From Sphaerisporangium dianthi (GTDB lineage Bacteria; Actinomycetota; Actinomycetes; Streptosporangiales; Streptosporangiaceae): a stretch of DNA of 64,000 nucleotides. This document shows, piece after piece, positions 35,666 through 44,541 of the stretch. Below the pieces are notes generated by a model, which made no database searches, was not told where the DNA came from, and saw nothing but the letters and a program-made list of their open reading frames with translations. Made by a program: the position numbers and the translations under genes. Within the stretch, counting starts at the first letter, position 1, and each line of letters begins with the position of its first letter. The stretch is taken from assembly GCF_042654065.1 (NCBI RefSeq), contig NZ_JBHSFP010000030.1, positions 1 to 64,000 of the forward strand, in the 5' to 3' direction.

Positions 35666-37879
35666 TCAGGCCTTGTGGCCGGCCGCCCGGGTGGCGATGG
35701 CGTCCAGGTGAGCGGGATCGATCCGGCCCAGCCCGTCGGTGAGCGAGGCGAAGAACTCCATCAGGGACCGGTGGACGAAGATGTACCCTTCGCCGACCGA
35801 ACGCAGGAACAGGCACTGCACGGCGTGGTCGAGGAACGGCCTGCTCGGCAGGGGGAACAGGCCCTCCCGGCGGAGTACCCGGCGGACCCTGGCCTGCTGG
35901 AGTGCCGCCCAGCCGCCCAGCAGGCCGACTCCGTACAGCGTGACCGCGAAGACGACCAGCCCGGCGAACGCCAGACCGTGATCCACGCCCGCCGTAGTCG
36001 TCACGACCAGACCGGCGAACGCCCCGCAGGCGGCGCCGAGAGCGAGAGCCGCCCGTGAGCCGGCCGCCAGCACCGACCACACCATCGGGCTCGGCACCTC
36101 GCTCCACCGGGCCTGAGGCTCGGCGCGGCGCACCGGGCCGGCGAACTGCCGTACCGCGGCCGCGGCCACCGCCGTGACGACGGCCGTGGCCGCCGCGTAT
36201 CCCGCCATCGCCACCCCGCCCTGCCCGAGGCCGAACAGCGGGCCCACCGCCGCTCCCAGCCCGAAGGCGACGAGATGCGGCCGCCAACGCCGGCCCCCCC
36301 GCCCGTAGAAACTGACCGGCAGGTGTCTCTCGATCCCGATGTACCACCCGAAATCATGCCTGAGCTCCATGAAGGCGTACCTCCAAGCGGAGCGGACGGA
36401 CCCGCCCCGCCCATCGGGCCGCCGCGCCATGTCCTGTTCGACGGAGAGACTGAGCAGGTCCAGCGGTAACGGGGCGAACGTGTCCCGGCGCTCCCGGCCG
36501 AACAGCGCCCCGAGGAAGGCGGCGGCGAGCGCCCCGGGCCAGCCGGACACGACGAAGGCGGGGATCACCAGGGCCAGGCTCCCGGCGAAGCCCAGAATCT
36601 GCGCTTTCATGAAGCGGATGTCCCCACCCGCGCCCCACAGGTGGTCGACCCGGTCGGGGGTGAAGAGCACCTGCGCGTCAGCGCGCATCCGGTTCGCCAG
36701 GTACGCCAGCCAGGTCACCGTCTGGTGGACGCTGAACCGAGGGCTGCTCCGGTGACGCAGCATGGTGACCGTGTAGGCGGAGAAGAGCGTGGCCAGACGC
36801 TGCTCGTCGCTGAGCGGCCCGGTGTCCGTCGCGGGCGCGCCGTCGCGATAGGCCAGCGCCATGACGCTCAGCAGCAGCGGCGAGTCCAGCATCCGCCACA
36901 GCCCGGGGTCGACGTCCAGCGCCGCCCGCATCCCGGCCAGCCCTACGCCCGCGCGGACCAGGAAGTCCTCGACCGCGGCACGTTCCAGAGGCAGGATCGT
37001 GAGCGTGCCGTACAGCTCCAGGGTCGCGTTCAGCTTCTGGTGGTCGGAGGTGCGGCAGCAGACGACGAGCGGCGTGAAGCCGTGCTCGCGCCGGAACCCG
37101 TTGATCTCCCGGACGCACTCGTCGCGGTGCTCGGCCGCCACCTCGTCCAGGCCGTCCAGCAGCACCGCCAGCCGGTCGTCCGCGACCCACGCCTCGGCGT
37201 AGCGCAGCGGGATGTCGTAGCGGGAGCCGATCTCCCGGGCCACCCACGCGGCGAAGGGCTCACGCGTCACGGCCCAGCCGGGCAGTTGCAGGACGACCGG
37301 TATCGGCTCACGGTCGTCGGCGGCGGCCCGGCCGAGCAGCTCGCGCAGCAGCTCCAGCAGCAGGGTGCTCTTGCCGGCGCCGGGCGCGCCGAGGATCAGC
37401 ATGACCTTGCCGAGCTCGTCGTACACCTTGGGGACGGCACCGGCCGACCACGGCCCGTGATCCCGTCCGGAGCGCGAGGCGGTCGTCCGCCAGGGGTGCG
37501 GCAGGTCGGCGGACACTTTCAGCCCGAGCTCGACCCGCGCCTCCTGGTAGAGGGAGTGGTCGAGCACGCCGTCGATCCAGCTCCGCCGCATGCGCTCCAG
37601 CAACGCGGCTCTGCCCTGCGCGTGGTCCCCGGTGTACCCGGTGGCGGGCGTCCCGGTGAGGCCGAGAATGATCAGGCCGGCCGCCAGCAGCAGGAACCAC
37701 GCCGGCCACACCACCCATCCGGACAGCCCGAGCGAGTCCAGCAGGCTCGAGGCGAGATTGGTCACCAGACCGAAGATCCCGCTGACCAGAAGGGCCGCGA
37801 CGGCCAGCAGGACCGGTTTGGGACCGGTCCACCTCCGGAGGCGTCGCCGGATCACTGCGGATAATCGGGGCCGGACCAC
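35666..37879 (-). CDS. Membrane-anchored NACHT NTPase
   Basis: STAND-class NTPase of 737 residues. Two N-terminal membrane helices (about 25-50 and 55-75) are followed by a linker, then the NACHT domain: Walker A LILGAPGAGKSTLLLELLREL, Walker B LAVLLDGLDEVAAEHRDECV, and a hydrophobic Leu-rich core. The C-terminal half has several further helices. GTG at 37879 follows GGAGG at 8 bases. Bacterial NACHT proteins include antiphage sensors, but many are uncharacterised and this one lacks an obvious effector domain. Confidence 0.82.
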   Translation of the reverse strand: MVRPRLSAVIRRRLRRWTGPKPVLLAVAALLVSGIFGLVTNLASSLLDSLGLSGWVVWPAWFLLLAAGLIILGLTGTPATGYTGDHAQGRAALLERMRRSWIDGVLDHSLYQEARVELGLKVSADLPHPWRTTASRSGRDHGPWSAGAVPKVYDELGKVMLILGAPGAGKSTLLLELLRELLGRAAADDREPIPVVLQLPGWAVTREPFAAWVAREIGSRYDIPLRYAEAWVADDRLAVLLDGLDEVAAEHRDECVREINGFRREHGFTPLVVCCRTSDHQKLNATLELYGTLTILPLERAAVEDFLVRAGVGLAGMRAALDVDPGLWRMLDSPLLLSVMALAYRDGAPATDTGPLSDEQRLATLFSAYTVTMLRHRSSPRFSVHQTVTWLAYLANRMRADAQVLFTPDRVDHLWGAGGDIRFMKAQILGFAGSLALVIPAFVVSGWPGALAAAFLGALFGRERRDTFAPLPLDLLSLSVEQDMARRPDGRGGSVRSAWRYAFMELRHDFGWYIGIERHLPVSFYGRGGRRWRPHLVAFGLGAAVGPLFGLGQGGVAMAGYAAATAVVTAVAAAAVRQFAGPVRRAEPQARWSEVPSPMVWSVLAAGSRAALALGAACGAFAGLVVTTTAGVDHGLAFAGLVVFAVTLYGVGLLGGWAALQQARVRRVLRREGLFPLPSRPFLDHAVQCLFLRSVGEGYIFVHRSLMEFFASLTDGLGRIDPAHLDAIATRAAGHKA

Positions 37880-38066
37880 CGGGGCAGCCTCCAGGACAGA
37901 CGCTCCGACAAATGAACCGCCCGATGCTACCGCGCCCCCATTCCCCACACCGCCCGAACGACAACTCACCTCGTCCCGGACATCGGAGCGGCCGGTTGTG
38001 GCCCGGACCCTCCATCCAGCAGGGCTCGACCGCCACGGCGGCTCGCACCGGCCGTACGGCACCGGG

Positions 38067-38675
38067 TCAGACGCGTTCGAGGTCGGCGAACGACGTCTCG
38101 ATCTTCATTCCTTCGGGAAGCTCGGTGACCAGCGTCCCTCTGTGCACGGCGGCCAGCTGATAGTTGCGGTTGCTCCAATCGAGGCGATACTCCTCGACAG
38201 AGCCGACCCGGTCGCCGTCCATGACGACGATGAGATAGACCGGTATGCCCTGGGCGGCGTACTCGGCGCGTTTGTCGTTGAAGTCGACCTCGTCATCGGA
38301 GGATGTGATCTCGACGGCGACCAGGACGTCGCCGGACCACAGACGCTCGCCGGGATCCAGGCAGTGGAGGACGCTGATGTCCGGTCTCCGGAAGGTGAAT
38401 CTCTTCCCGGCTTGGGTGACATGCGGGTTGCGATGGCGGTAGCGCATGTCGGTGTCCTGGAGGACGTCGATGCAGGGATGCGAGGGGCGAGCCGCCAAGA
38501 GCGCGAAGGTCAGATTGCGGGAGACGCGCTGGTGCCCCGGTGTCGGCGACTCACAGAACACCACGCGGCCGTCCACGACCTCGATCGTCTTGCAGATCTC
38601 CTCCGGCAGCGCCTCATACTCCTCCTCCGTGATGAGCAGGCTGGACGGATCGGTGGCCCAGGCTGGGAGGGGCAT
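38067..38675 (-). CDS. Uma2-family PD-(D/E)XK nuclease-fold protein
   Basis: A 202-residue DUF820/Uma2 protein. The fold signature is seen in KTIEVVDGRVVFCESPTPGHQ, RRPDISVLHC (Asp), VLVAVEITSSDDEVDF (Glu-x-Thr) and KRAEYAAQGIPVYLIVVMD. Catalytic acidic residues are present, so nuclease activity is possible but not shown. A good GAAGGAG site precedes the ATG. Uma2 genes are abundant in actinomycetes and often occur singly; here it stands beside a NACHT NTPase. Confidence 0.88.
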   Translation of the reverse strand: MPLPAWATDPSSLLITEEEYEALPEEICKTIEVVDGRVVFCESPTPGHQRVSRNLTFALLAARPSHPCIDVLQDTDMRYRHRNPHVTQAGKRFTFRRPDISVLHCLDPGERLWSGDVLVAVEITSSDDEVDFNDKRAEYAAQGIPVYLIVVMDGDRVGSVEEYRLDWSNRNYQLAAVHRGTLVTELPEGMKIETSFADLERV

Positions 38676-38766
38676 GTGAGACTCCTTCGGAAGGGCCGGG
38701 CTCCGCCGAGGTCGATCCTAGTGTCCCATCGGACGCACGCCCCGGCGTTCGACCTCGCCTGGGGTG

Positions 38767-39390
38767 TCAGTTGTGGCGGGGGCCTTCCATCCAGCCGGAC
38801 TCGACGGCGATGCGGACGGCGTCGGTCCTGTTCCTGGCGCCGGTCTTGGTGATGACGCTGGAGATGTAGTTGCGCACCGTCGCCGCCGACAGGTGCAGTT
38901 CGGCGGCGATCTCCCCGGTCGTGGCGCCGGACCCGACCAGGCCCAGCACGGCGGCCTCGCGGTCGGTGAGCGGGGTGGCCGTGGCGCTCATCGCGGCCAG
39001 GGCCATGGAGGCGTCGATCACCCGCTCGCCCTGGTCGATCCTGCGGATGCTCTCGGCCAGCCGCTCGGTGGGGGCGTCCTTGAGCAGGAAGCCGCTCGCG
39101 CCCGCCTCCATCGCCCGCTTGAGCAGCCCGGAGTGGGCGAGCGCCGTGAGGATGAGCACGCGGCAGGCGGGCATCGCCCGCTTCAGGCGGACGGTCGCCT
39201 CGATGCCGTCGATGCCCGGCATCTCGATGTCGATGACGGCCACGTCGGGGGCGGTGACGAGGGCGTGGGGGACGACCTTGTCGCCCCTGTCGATCTCGGC
39301 CACGACCTCGATGTCGCCCGTCAGGTTCAGCAGGGCGGTCAGGGCGCCTCTGACGACGCCGTGGTCCTCGGCCAGCAGGACGCGAATCAT
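38767..39390 (-). CDS. NarL/LuxR-type response regulator (pair 1)
   Basis: Two-component response regulator of 207 residues. The receiver domain (1-120) has acidic pocket LAEDH, phospho-accepting Asp in DVAVIDIEMPGIDG, and the Thr/Lys positions ILTALAHSG and FLLKDAP. The C-terminal LuxR helix-turn-helix is in PLTDREAAVLGLVGSGATTGEIAAELHLSAATVRNYISSV (core GEIAAELHLSAATVRNYISS). The start overlaps the stop of its kinase (ATGA). It is the last gene of the minus-strand RiPP cluster and is likely a cluster regulator. Confidence 0.92.
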   Translation of the reverse strand: MIRVLLAEDHGVVRGALTALLNLTGDIEVVAEIDRGDKVVPHALVTAPDVAVIDIEMPGIDGIEATVRLKRAMPACRVLILTALAHSGLLKRAMEAGASGFLLKDAPTERLAESIRRIDQGERVIDASMALAAMSATATPLTDREAAVLGLVGSGATTGEIAAELHLSAATVRNYISSVITKTGARNRTDAVRIAVESGWMEGPRHN

Positions 39391-40517
39391 CGGTGACCAC
39401 TCTCCCGATCGTGTACGGCGGGCAGCCACACCCGCACCTCGAACTCGCCTTCCCCCGTGCCGCCCGCCTCCAGGGCCCCGCCCAGTCTGCCCACCCTCTG
39501 ACGCAGCCCGGCGAGCCCGGATCCGCGTCGCGGGCCCGCTTCGCGGCGGGCGCCGTCGTTGCGCACCAGCAGGTGGACACGCCCGCCGGACTCGTCCAGC
39601 TCGATCACGCAGTGCCGGGCGTCGCTGTGCCTGACGATGTTGGTGGCCGCCTCGCGCACCATCCAGCCGAGCGCGTCGCCCGTCTCCTCGTCGATCTTCT
39701 TGATCCCCAGACGCAGGTCGCAGCTCGCGCCGGTCAGCTCGATCAGCGCGACGGCCGCCGACAGCTCGGCGCCGAGGTCGAGCGAGCGCCGGGCCGCCAC
39801 GACGTCGCCGATCTCCTCGCGCGCCTCGCTGGCGATGGCGATGGTGGCCTCGACCTCGCCCGCGGCGCGCTTCCTGTCCACGTCGGCGAGGGCCAGGGCC
39901 AGCTCCGTCTTGAGGGTGATCGACGCGAGCGTCTGGCCGAGCAGGTCGTGCAGCTCCCCCGCCATGCGGATGCGGTCCTGGTCCACGGCCACCTCGGCCA
40001 GGGCGACCCGCAGCTCGCGCAGCTCGCGCACGAACCTGGCGTAGTGCACGATGCCGGCGGCGACCACCGAGGCGACGAGCACTCCGGCGCTCCTCTGCAG
40101 GGCGGGCACGGGCACAGGGGCCCACCCCGCGAGCGTCAGGGGGTACTCGGCGGCGGCCACGGCGAGCAGGACGCCGACGCCGTACCGGAAGCGCAGCAGG
40201 AGCAGCCCGGCGGTGGCGACGATGAGCGGAGTGTAGATCCAGACCGACCCCAGGAACGGGATCGCGCCGTAGACGACGACCGCGAACAGCAGGAAGATCC
40301 GCGCCCGGTGCGGTCCTTGGCTCGTTCCCGCGATGTGCCTGGCGACGATCCGCGCGTACACCACGAGCAGCCCGCCGAGCAGCACGACCGCCAGCAGGGC
40401 CCGGCCCGGGTCGCCGACGAGCAGGAAGGCGAGCGGGGTGAGCGCCCACAGCGCCCCGGTCGCCGCGACGACGCCCGTGGTCAGCCACTTGACCTGTGCT
40501 TCGCTCTCCTGGCCCAC
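39387..40517 (-). CDS. NarL-type sensor histidine kinase (pair 1)
   Basis: HisKA_3-type kinase with about six membrane helices in residues 10-160, H-box MAGELHDLLGQTLASI with His190, and a HATPase domain containing VREAATNIVRHSDARHC, and the glycine-rich GSGLAGLRQRVGRLGG. I chose the GTG at 40517, which has GGGAG seven bases before it; an upstream ATG at 40547 has no good ribosome site. The stop overlaps the response-regulator start. No large sensor domain is visible, so signal perception is probably in the membrane. Confidence 0.9.
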   Translation of the reverse strand: MGQESEAQVKWLTTGVVAATGALWALTPLAFLLVGDPGRALLAVVLLGGLLVVYARIVARHIAGTSQGPHRARIFLLFAVVVYGAIPFLGSVWIYTPLIVATAGLLLLRFRYGVGVLLAVAAAEYPLTLAGWAPVPVPALQRSAGVLVASVVAAGIVHYARFVRELRELRVALAEVAVDQDRIRMAGELHDLLGQTLASITLKTELALALADVDRKRAAGEVEATIAIASEAREEIGDVVAARRSLDLGAELSAAVALIELTGASCDLRLGIKKIDEETGDALGWMVREAATNIVRHSDARHCVIELDESGGRVHLLVRNDGARREAGPRRGSGLAGLRQRVGRLGGALEAGGTGEGEFEVRVWLPAVHDRESGHR

Positions 40518-40584
40518 AGGCGGTCTCCCTATGCCCGGAAGCATCATGACTGGTACTGATCGTGACGCCTTCCGGGGCCGCGAA

Positions 40585-41223
40585 TCAACCGCCGGGCGCG
40601 ATCGGTCTTTCCTCCAGCCACCCGTTGACCCGCGCGATGCGCACGGCCTCCTCGTCACTGCGGGCGCCGGTCTTCAGCCTGGCCGCGGCGAGGTAGTTCC
40701 TGATCGTGTGGACCGACAGCCCCAAGCTGCTGCGCAGGTCGCTGCCCCGCTCGCCGGCCGCGACCGCCGCCAGCACGGTGACCTCCCGCGCGGTCAGCGG
40801 GTTGGCGTCGATCTCCTGCCCGGCGCCGTCGGAGGCCACGTCGAGATCGATGTAACGTTCCCCTCTGGCCACCACGCGGATGGCGTCGGTGAGCCGGTGG
40901 GCGGGAGCGTCCTTGACCAAAAAGCCGCGCACTCCCGCCGCCATGGCCCGCTCGAAGTTCCCCGGCGTTCCGACGCTGGTGAGGATCAGCACCGGCGGCG
41001 GCTTGTCCAGTTGCTTGATCAGGCCCGCCGCCTCCAGGCCGTCGATGCCCGGCAGCCCGATGTCGAGTAGGGCCACGTCGGGCCTGGAACCGACGACGGC
41101 GGGCACGATCTCGTCGCCCCTGGACACCTCCTCGACCACGCGGATGTCCTGCTCCTCCGACAGCAGCGCGATCAGCGCTCCTCTGATGAGATCGTGGTCC
41201 TCCGCGATCAGAACTTTGATCAT
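40585..41223 (-). CDS. NarL/LuxR-type response regulator (pair 2)
   Basis: Paralogue of the first regulator, 212 residues. Receiver: LIAEDHDLIRGAL, DVALLDIGLPGIDG (phospho-Asp), ILTSVGTPG, FLVKDAPAHRL. LuxR domain: LTAREVTVLAAVAAGERGSDLRSSLGLSVHTIRNYLAAA. It overlaps its kinase gene by ATGA and ends 67 bases before the first kinase, so two complete kinase-regulator pairs follow each other in the same order. Confidence 0.92.
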   Translation of the reverse strand: MIKVLIAEDHDLIRGALIALLSEEQDIRVVEEVSRGDEIVPAVVGSRPDVALLDIGLPGIDGLEAAGLIKQLDKPPPVLILTSVGTPGNFERAMAAGVRGFLVKDAPAHRLTDAIRVVARGERYIDLDVASDGAGQEIDANPLTAREVTVLAAVAAGERGSDLRSSLGLSVHTIRNYLAAARLKTGARSDEEAVRIARVNGWLEERPIAPGG

Positions 41224-42428
41224 TTCCCGTCTCCCGTAGCAGAGGTCAGTGCGGCCGCCATGGCGCGGCCGGGAACGTCCAGCGACAGCGTGAACCAGCC
41301 GTCTTCGATGTGCCGCCCGCTGCTCCCGCCGACCTGCGCGAGCCGCTCGTCGAGTCCGGCGAGGCCGCTCCCGCCGACGGTCGACTCGGCCGCGGCGTCG
41401 GCCCCGAAGGCCGCCCCGGGCGCGGTGACGCCGTTCCCGGGACGTACGCCGTCGTTGGCGACGGTGATCGTGACGCGGTCGCCGTCGGTCTCGACGCCGA
41501 GCAGGCAGACGGTGGCGTCGCTGTGCCGCAGCAGGTTGGTCGCCGCCTCGCGCACCGCCCAGGCCAGCGCCACGCGGACCTCCGGCGTCAGCGACGGCGG
41601 CAGCTCGGCGAAGTCGCACCGCACACCGGCGGTCTCCAGCACCCGGCGCACCCCGCTCAGCTCCCTCTCCAGCGACATCTCGCGGTAGCCCTTGACCACG
41701 GCCCGCACGTCGTGCAGCGAGCGCCGGGCGATGTCGTGGATCTCCGTGAGCTCGCCGCGCAGCCGCGCGATCTGCTCGGCCGGGATCCGCGTGGACAGCT
41801 CGGTCCGCATCGCGATGACCGAGAGGTTGTGCCCGAGCACGTCGTGCAGCTCGCGGGCGAACCTGAGCCGCTCCTCGGTGATGGCGAGCTTGGCCGCCTC
41901 CTCCCGGGTGCGCTGCAGCTCGCCGAGCAGCGTCGCGAAGATGGTCAGCCCCGCGAGCGCGCCGGCCGTCAGCAGGTTCTGCAGGGAGCCGAACAGCACC
42001 CAGCTCATCTCGTGGGACGCCGACAGCGCGACGCCGGCGACGAGCGCGGCGAAGAACCCCGCCGCCGCCCACCAGCCCCGCAGCGTGACCCCGAACGCGA
42101 GCGGCAGCATGAATCCCACGCTCACCCAGGTGGGGCCGGCCGCGAACGGCACGGCCACCGCGAGCGCGGACATGCCGCCCAGCACCGCGATGTCCCACCG
42201 TCCGCCGCGGTCGAGCACGGCCCGCACGGCCAGCCACAGGTAGCAGCCGGTGAGGCCGGTGATGAGCACCACCGCGGTCGCCGCCCTGACGGGGGGATAC
42301 GCGCCGAGCGCCTCCGCCAGCGGCACGGCGGCGAAGGCCGCCATGCCGGCGAGGAAGGCCCCGGCGCCCGCGCGGGCCAGCCGCACCGTGCCGGGCCCGA
42401 CGCCCCTCAGCCTCTGCGAGGCTCCCAC
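41220..42428 (-). CDS. NarL-type sensor histidine kinase (pair 2)
   Basis: Second HisKA_3 kinase, about 402 residues: six helices in residues 20-170, H-box RFARELHDVLGHNLSVIA with His195, dimerisation helix, and an ATPase domain with WAVREAATNLLRHSDATVC and GSGLAGLDERLAQVGG. The GTG at 42428 follows GAGGTGG and overlaps the end of the ABC permease gene, so the kinase is part of the same transcript as the transporter. Confidence 0.9.
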   Translation of the reverse strand: MGASQRLRGVGPGTVRLARAGAGAFLAGMAAFAAVPLAEALGAYPPVRAATAVVLITGLTGCYLWLAVRAVLDRGGRWDIAVLGGMSALAVAVPFAAGPTWVSVGFMLPLAFGVTLRGWWAAAGFFAALVAGVALSASHEMSWVLFGSLQNLLTAGALAGLTIFATLLGELQRTREEAAKLAITEERLRFARELHDVLGHNLSVIAMRTELSTRIPAEQIARLRGELTEIHDIARRSLHDVRAVVKGYREMSLERELSGVRRVLETAGVRCDFAELPPSLTPEVRVALAWAVREAATNLLRHSDATVCLLGVETDGDRVTITVANDGVRPGNGVTAPGAAFGADAAAESTVGGSGLAGLDERLAQVGGSSGRHIEDGWFTLSLDVPGRAMAAALTSATGDGK

Positions 42429-43210
42429 CTGAACCACCTCTTCGCGGCGAGCAGGGAGAGGACGAGCCAGGCGGCGAGCACGAGCCACGCCGGCCACATG
42501 ACCAGGAAGCCTTGAAGGACGCCCACCTCGGGCGGCACACCGGACCCCGCGTGGCCCACGTAGTCCCGCCCGAGGTAGGCGGTGCTGATCCCCTCGGCCA
42601 CCCGCCCGAACGGCAGGAGGGAGGACACGGTGCGCAGCCAGCCGGGGAAGGCGGAGACCGGGTAGGCGAACCCGGACAGTCCGATGGCGAGCAGCAGGAA
42701 CGGCAGGCTCACCACGACCGTGGAGCCCTGGGCGGGGATCCTGCCGCTCACCGCGATGGCCATCGCGGCGAACACCGCGAGCCCTGAGAGCACCGTCACC
42801 ACCAGCAGGGCGGGGTCGGCCGGAAGGGGGACGCCGTGCACGGCGTTCGCCAGGCCGACGATCAGCGCGAGCTGGAGCAGGCCCACCGAGAGCACGGTCA
42901 GGATCTCCCCGCCGAAGACGGCCAGGTCGGGCATCTCCGTCCCGCGCAGCCTCTTGAGTATCAGCAGCTGCCGCTTCATGACGAAGGACTCCACCAGCGT
43001 CATGAAGCCCAGGGTGGCCATGCCCATCACGATGACGCCGGTCATGATGGCGACGTCGACGGGCGCCCCGCCCCTCTGCCCGCTTGGCAGCATCAGCGGC
43101 ATCAGCCCGCCGAACAGGACGGGGAAGCACAGGGCGACGCCGACCGACACGGGCGTGCGCCAGAAGAGCGTCTGGGTCAGCCTGAAGTGCGAGAGCGTGT
43201 AGGCGGTCAC
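42407..43210 (-). CDS. ABC-2 type transporter permease (DrrB-like)
   Basis: A 267-residue ABC-2 permease with about six helices; signature region GFMTLVESFVMKRQLLILKRLRGTEM, then SPFPGWLRTVSSLLPFGRVAEG-like block near the C-terminus. Translational overlap (GTGA) with the ATPase gene. Exporters of this type in antibiotic clusters usually give self-immunity; that role here is inferred from position beside the precursor gene. Confidence 0.88.
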   Translation of the reverse strand: MTAYTLSHFRLTQTLFWRTPVSVGVALCFPVLFGGLMPLMLPSGQRGGAPVDVAIMTGVIVMGMATLGFMTLVESFVMKRQLLILKRLRGTEMPDLAVFGGEILTVLSVGLLQLALIVGLANAVHGVPLPADPALLVVTVLSGLAVFAAMAIAVSGRIPAQGSTVVVSLPFLLLAIGLSGFAYPVSAFPGWLRTVSSLLPFGRVAEGISTAYLGRDYVGHAGSGVPPEVGVLQGFLVMWPAWLVLAAWLVLSLLAAKRWFRWEPRRG

Positions 43211-44124
43211 GTCCTGACCTCCTGTCCCCGCGCGGCGGCGATGTCGAGGAAGACCTCCTCGAGCGTGGCCTGGCGCACGTCCAGGCCGCTGAGCCGCACT
43301 CCCCGGCCGTGCGCCCACCCGAGCACCGAGTGCGCGACCGACTCGGGCTCGGCGGTGACGATGACGCACCGCCGCCCGGTCACGGTGAGCGCGTCCCGCT
43401 CGCCCACCGGCAGGCCTTCGGGGCTCGCGCCGGCGGGCAGCTCGAAGGCGACCCGGCCCGAGCCCCGCCCGAGCACCTCCGACATCGTGCCCTGGGTGAC
43501 GATCCGGCCCTTGTCCATGATGGCGACCCGTCCGGCGAGCTCCTGGGCCTCCTCCAGGTAGTGGGTGGTGAGCAGCACCGTCATCCCCCGCGCGGCGAGA
43601 TCCTTGACCAGGTCGCGGACCCTGCGCCGCGCCTCGGGGTCCAGGCCCGTCGTCGGCTCGTCGAGGAACAGCAGCGCCGGGCTGCCGAGCGTGGCCAGCG
43701 CGATGTCGAGCTTGCGCCGCTCCCCTCCGGACATGCGCTTGACCCGGGTCGAGGCCTGGCCGGACAGCCCCACCAGTTCCAGCGCCTCGGCGACGGGCCT
43801 GGCGCCCGAGGTGAACCTGGCCCAGGCGGTCACCGTCTCGGCCGCCGACAGGTCGCCGAACAGGCCGGACTCCTGCAGCACCAGGCCGATCCTGGACCGC
43901 AGGGCGCCGCGGTCGGCGGGGTCGCGGCCGAAGACCCGCACCGTGCCGCCCGAGGGGCGCAGGTAGCCCTCCAGGATCTCGATCGTGGTGGTCTTGCCCG
44001 CCCCGTTGGTGCCGAGGAGCGCGAACACCTCGCCCTCGGAGACCTCGAAGGAGACGCCGTCCACGGCGGTGAAGTTCCCATAGCGCTTGTGCAGCCCCAG
44101 GACCTCGATCACCGGCCCGTTCAC
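43207..44124 (-). CDS. ABC transporter ATPase (DrrA-like)
   Basis: A 305-residue ATPase of the drug-exporter type. Walker A GTNGAGKTTTIEILEGYL, Q-loop GLVLQESGLF, signature MSGGERRKLDIALATLG, Walker B LLFLDEPTTGLDPEARR, switch LLTTHYLEEAQEL and a DrrA-like C-terminal domain. The GTG at 44124 overlaps the stop of the precursor gene (GTGA), so ribosomes finishing the precursor can start on the exporter. This coupling argues for an immunity or export role for that peptide. Confidence 0.92.
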   Translation of the reverse strand: MNGPVIEVLGLHKRYGNFTAVDGVSFEVSEGEVFALLGTNGAGKTTTIEILEGYLRPSGGTVRVFGRDPADRGALRSRIGLVLQESGLFGDLSAAETVTAWARFTSGARPVAEALELVGLSGQASTRVKRMSGGERRKLDIALATLGSPALLFLDEPTTGLDPEARRRVRDLVKDLAARGMTVLLTTHYLEEAQELAGRVAIMDKGRIVTQGTMSEVLGRGSGRVAFELPAGASPEGLPVGERDALTVTGRRCVIVTAEPESVAHSVLGWAHGRGVRLSGLDVRQATLEEVFLDIAAARGQEVRT

Positions 44125-44435
44125 AGCGGATCGCCCACCGTGGAGGGGACGCTGGGTCCGCACATCGAGGTGAGCGTGGCGACGGTGCTGACCGAGCCGG
44201 GCGCGGACGTGCCGGCGGCCGTGTCCAGGTCGGCGATGTCGAACTCGCCGTCCGGTCTGGGCGGCAGCGGCGGGGTGGGCACTCCGGCGGGGTAGGCGAT
44301 GCCGTACTGGCTCAGCACGGCCCTCGGCGCGGTCTCGTAGCGGCCCCGCAGGTCGCCGTCCTCCCACGCCGCCGCCACCAGCCTGGCGAACTTCTTGCGG
44401 TCCTCTCCCCCGAGGATGTAGATGCTCTCGGCCAT
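44121..44435 (-). CDS. NHLP-type RiPP precursor peptide 1
   Basis: A 104-residue precursor. Residues 1-75 form a nitrile-hydratase-like leader: MAESIYILGGEDRKKFARLV, AAAWEDGDLRGRY, AVLSQYGIAYPAG, a Pro-rich hinge and an acidic GEFDIADLD before AAG at 73-75, the likely C39 cleavage point. The 29-residue core (from T76) has ten Ser/Thr and only one Cys, C92. That allows at most one thioether and suggests azole or dehydro modifications dominate. The ATG at 44435 follows CAGGAG. Leader closely matches precursor 4. The stop overlaps the exporter ATPase. Confidence 0.88.
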   Translation of the reverse strand: MAESIYILGGEDRKKFARLVAAAWEDGDLRGRYETAPRAVLSQYGIAYPAGVPTPPLPPRPDGEFDIADLDTAAGTSAPGSVSTVATLTSMCGPSVPSTVGDPL

Positions 44436-44541
44436 CAGAGGGCTCCTGTTCTGTGCGGCGGCCGGGTCTCTCCCCTGCCACGATCCCGGTTGCGGGCGAG
44501 GGCGGGCAGATGCAGACGACACCGGCCGTCCATGACGGACA

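Noticed and set aside
44504..44521. Third copy of the conserved leader hairpin, before precursor 1
   Set aside because: Only a short GGGCAGATGCAGAC resemblance and no pairing arms, so I count two copies only.
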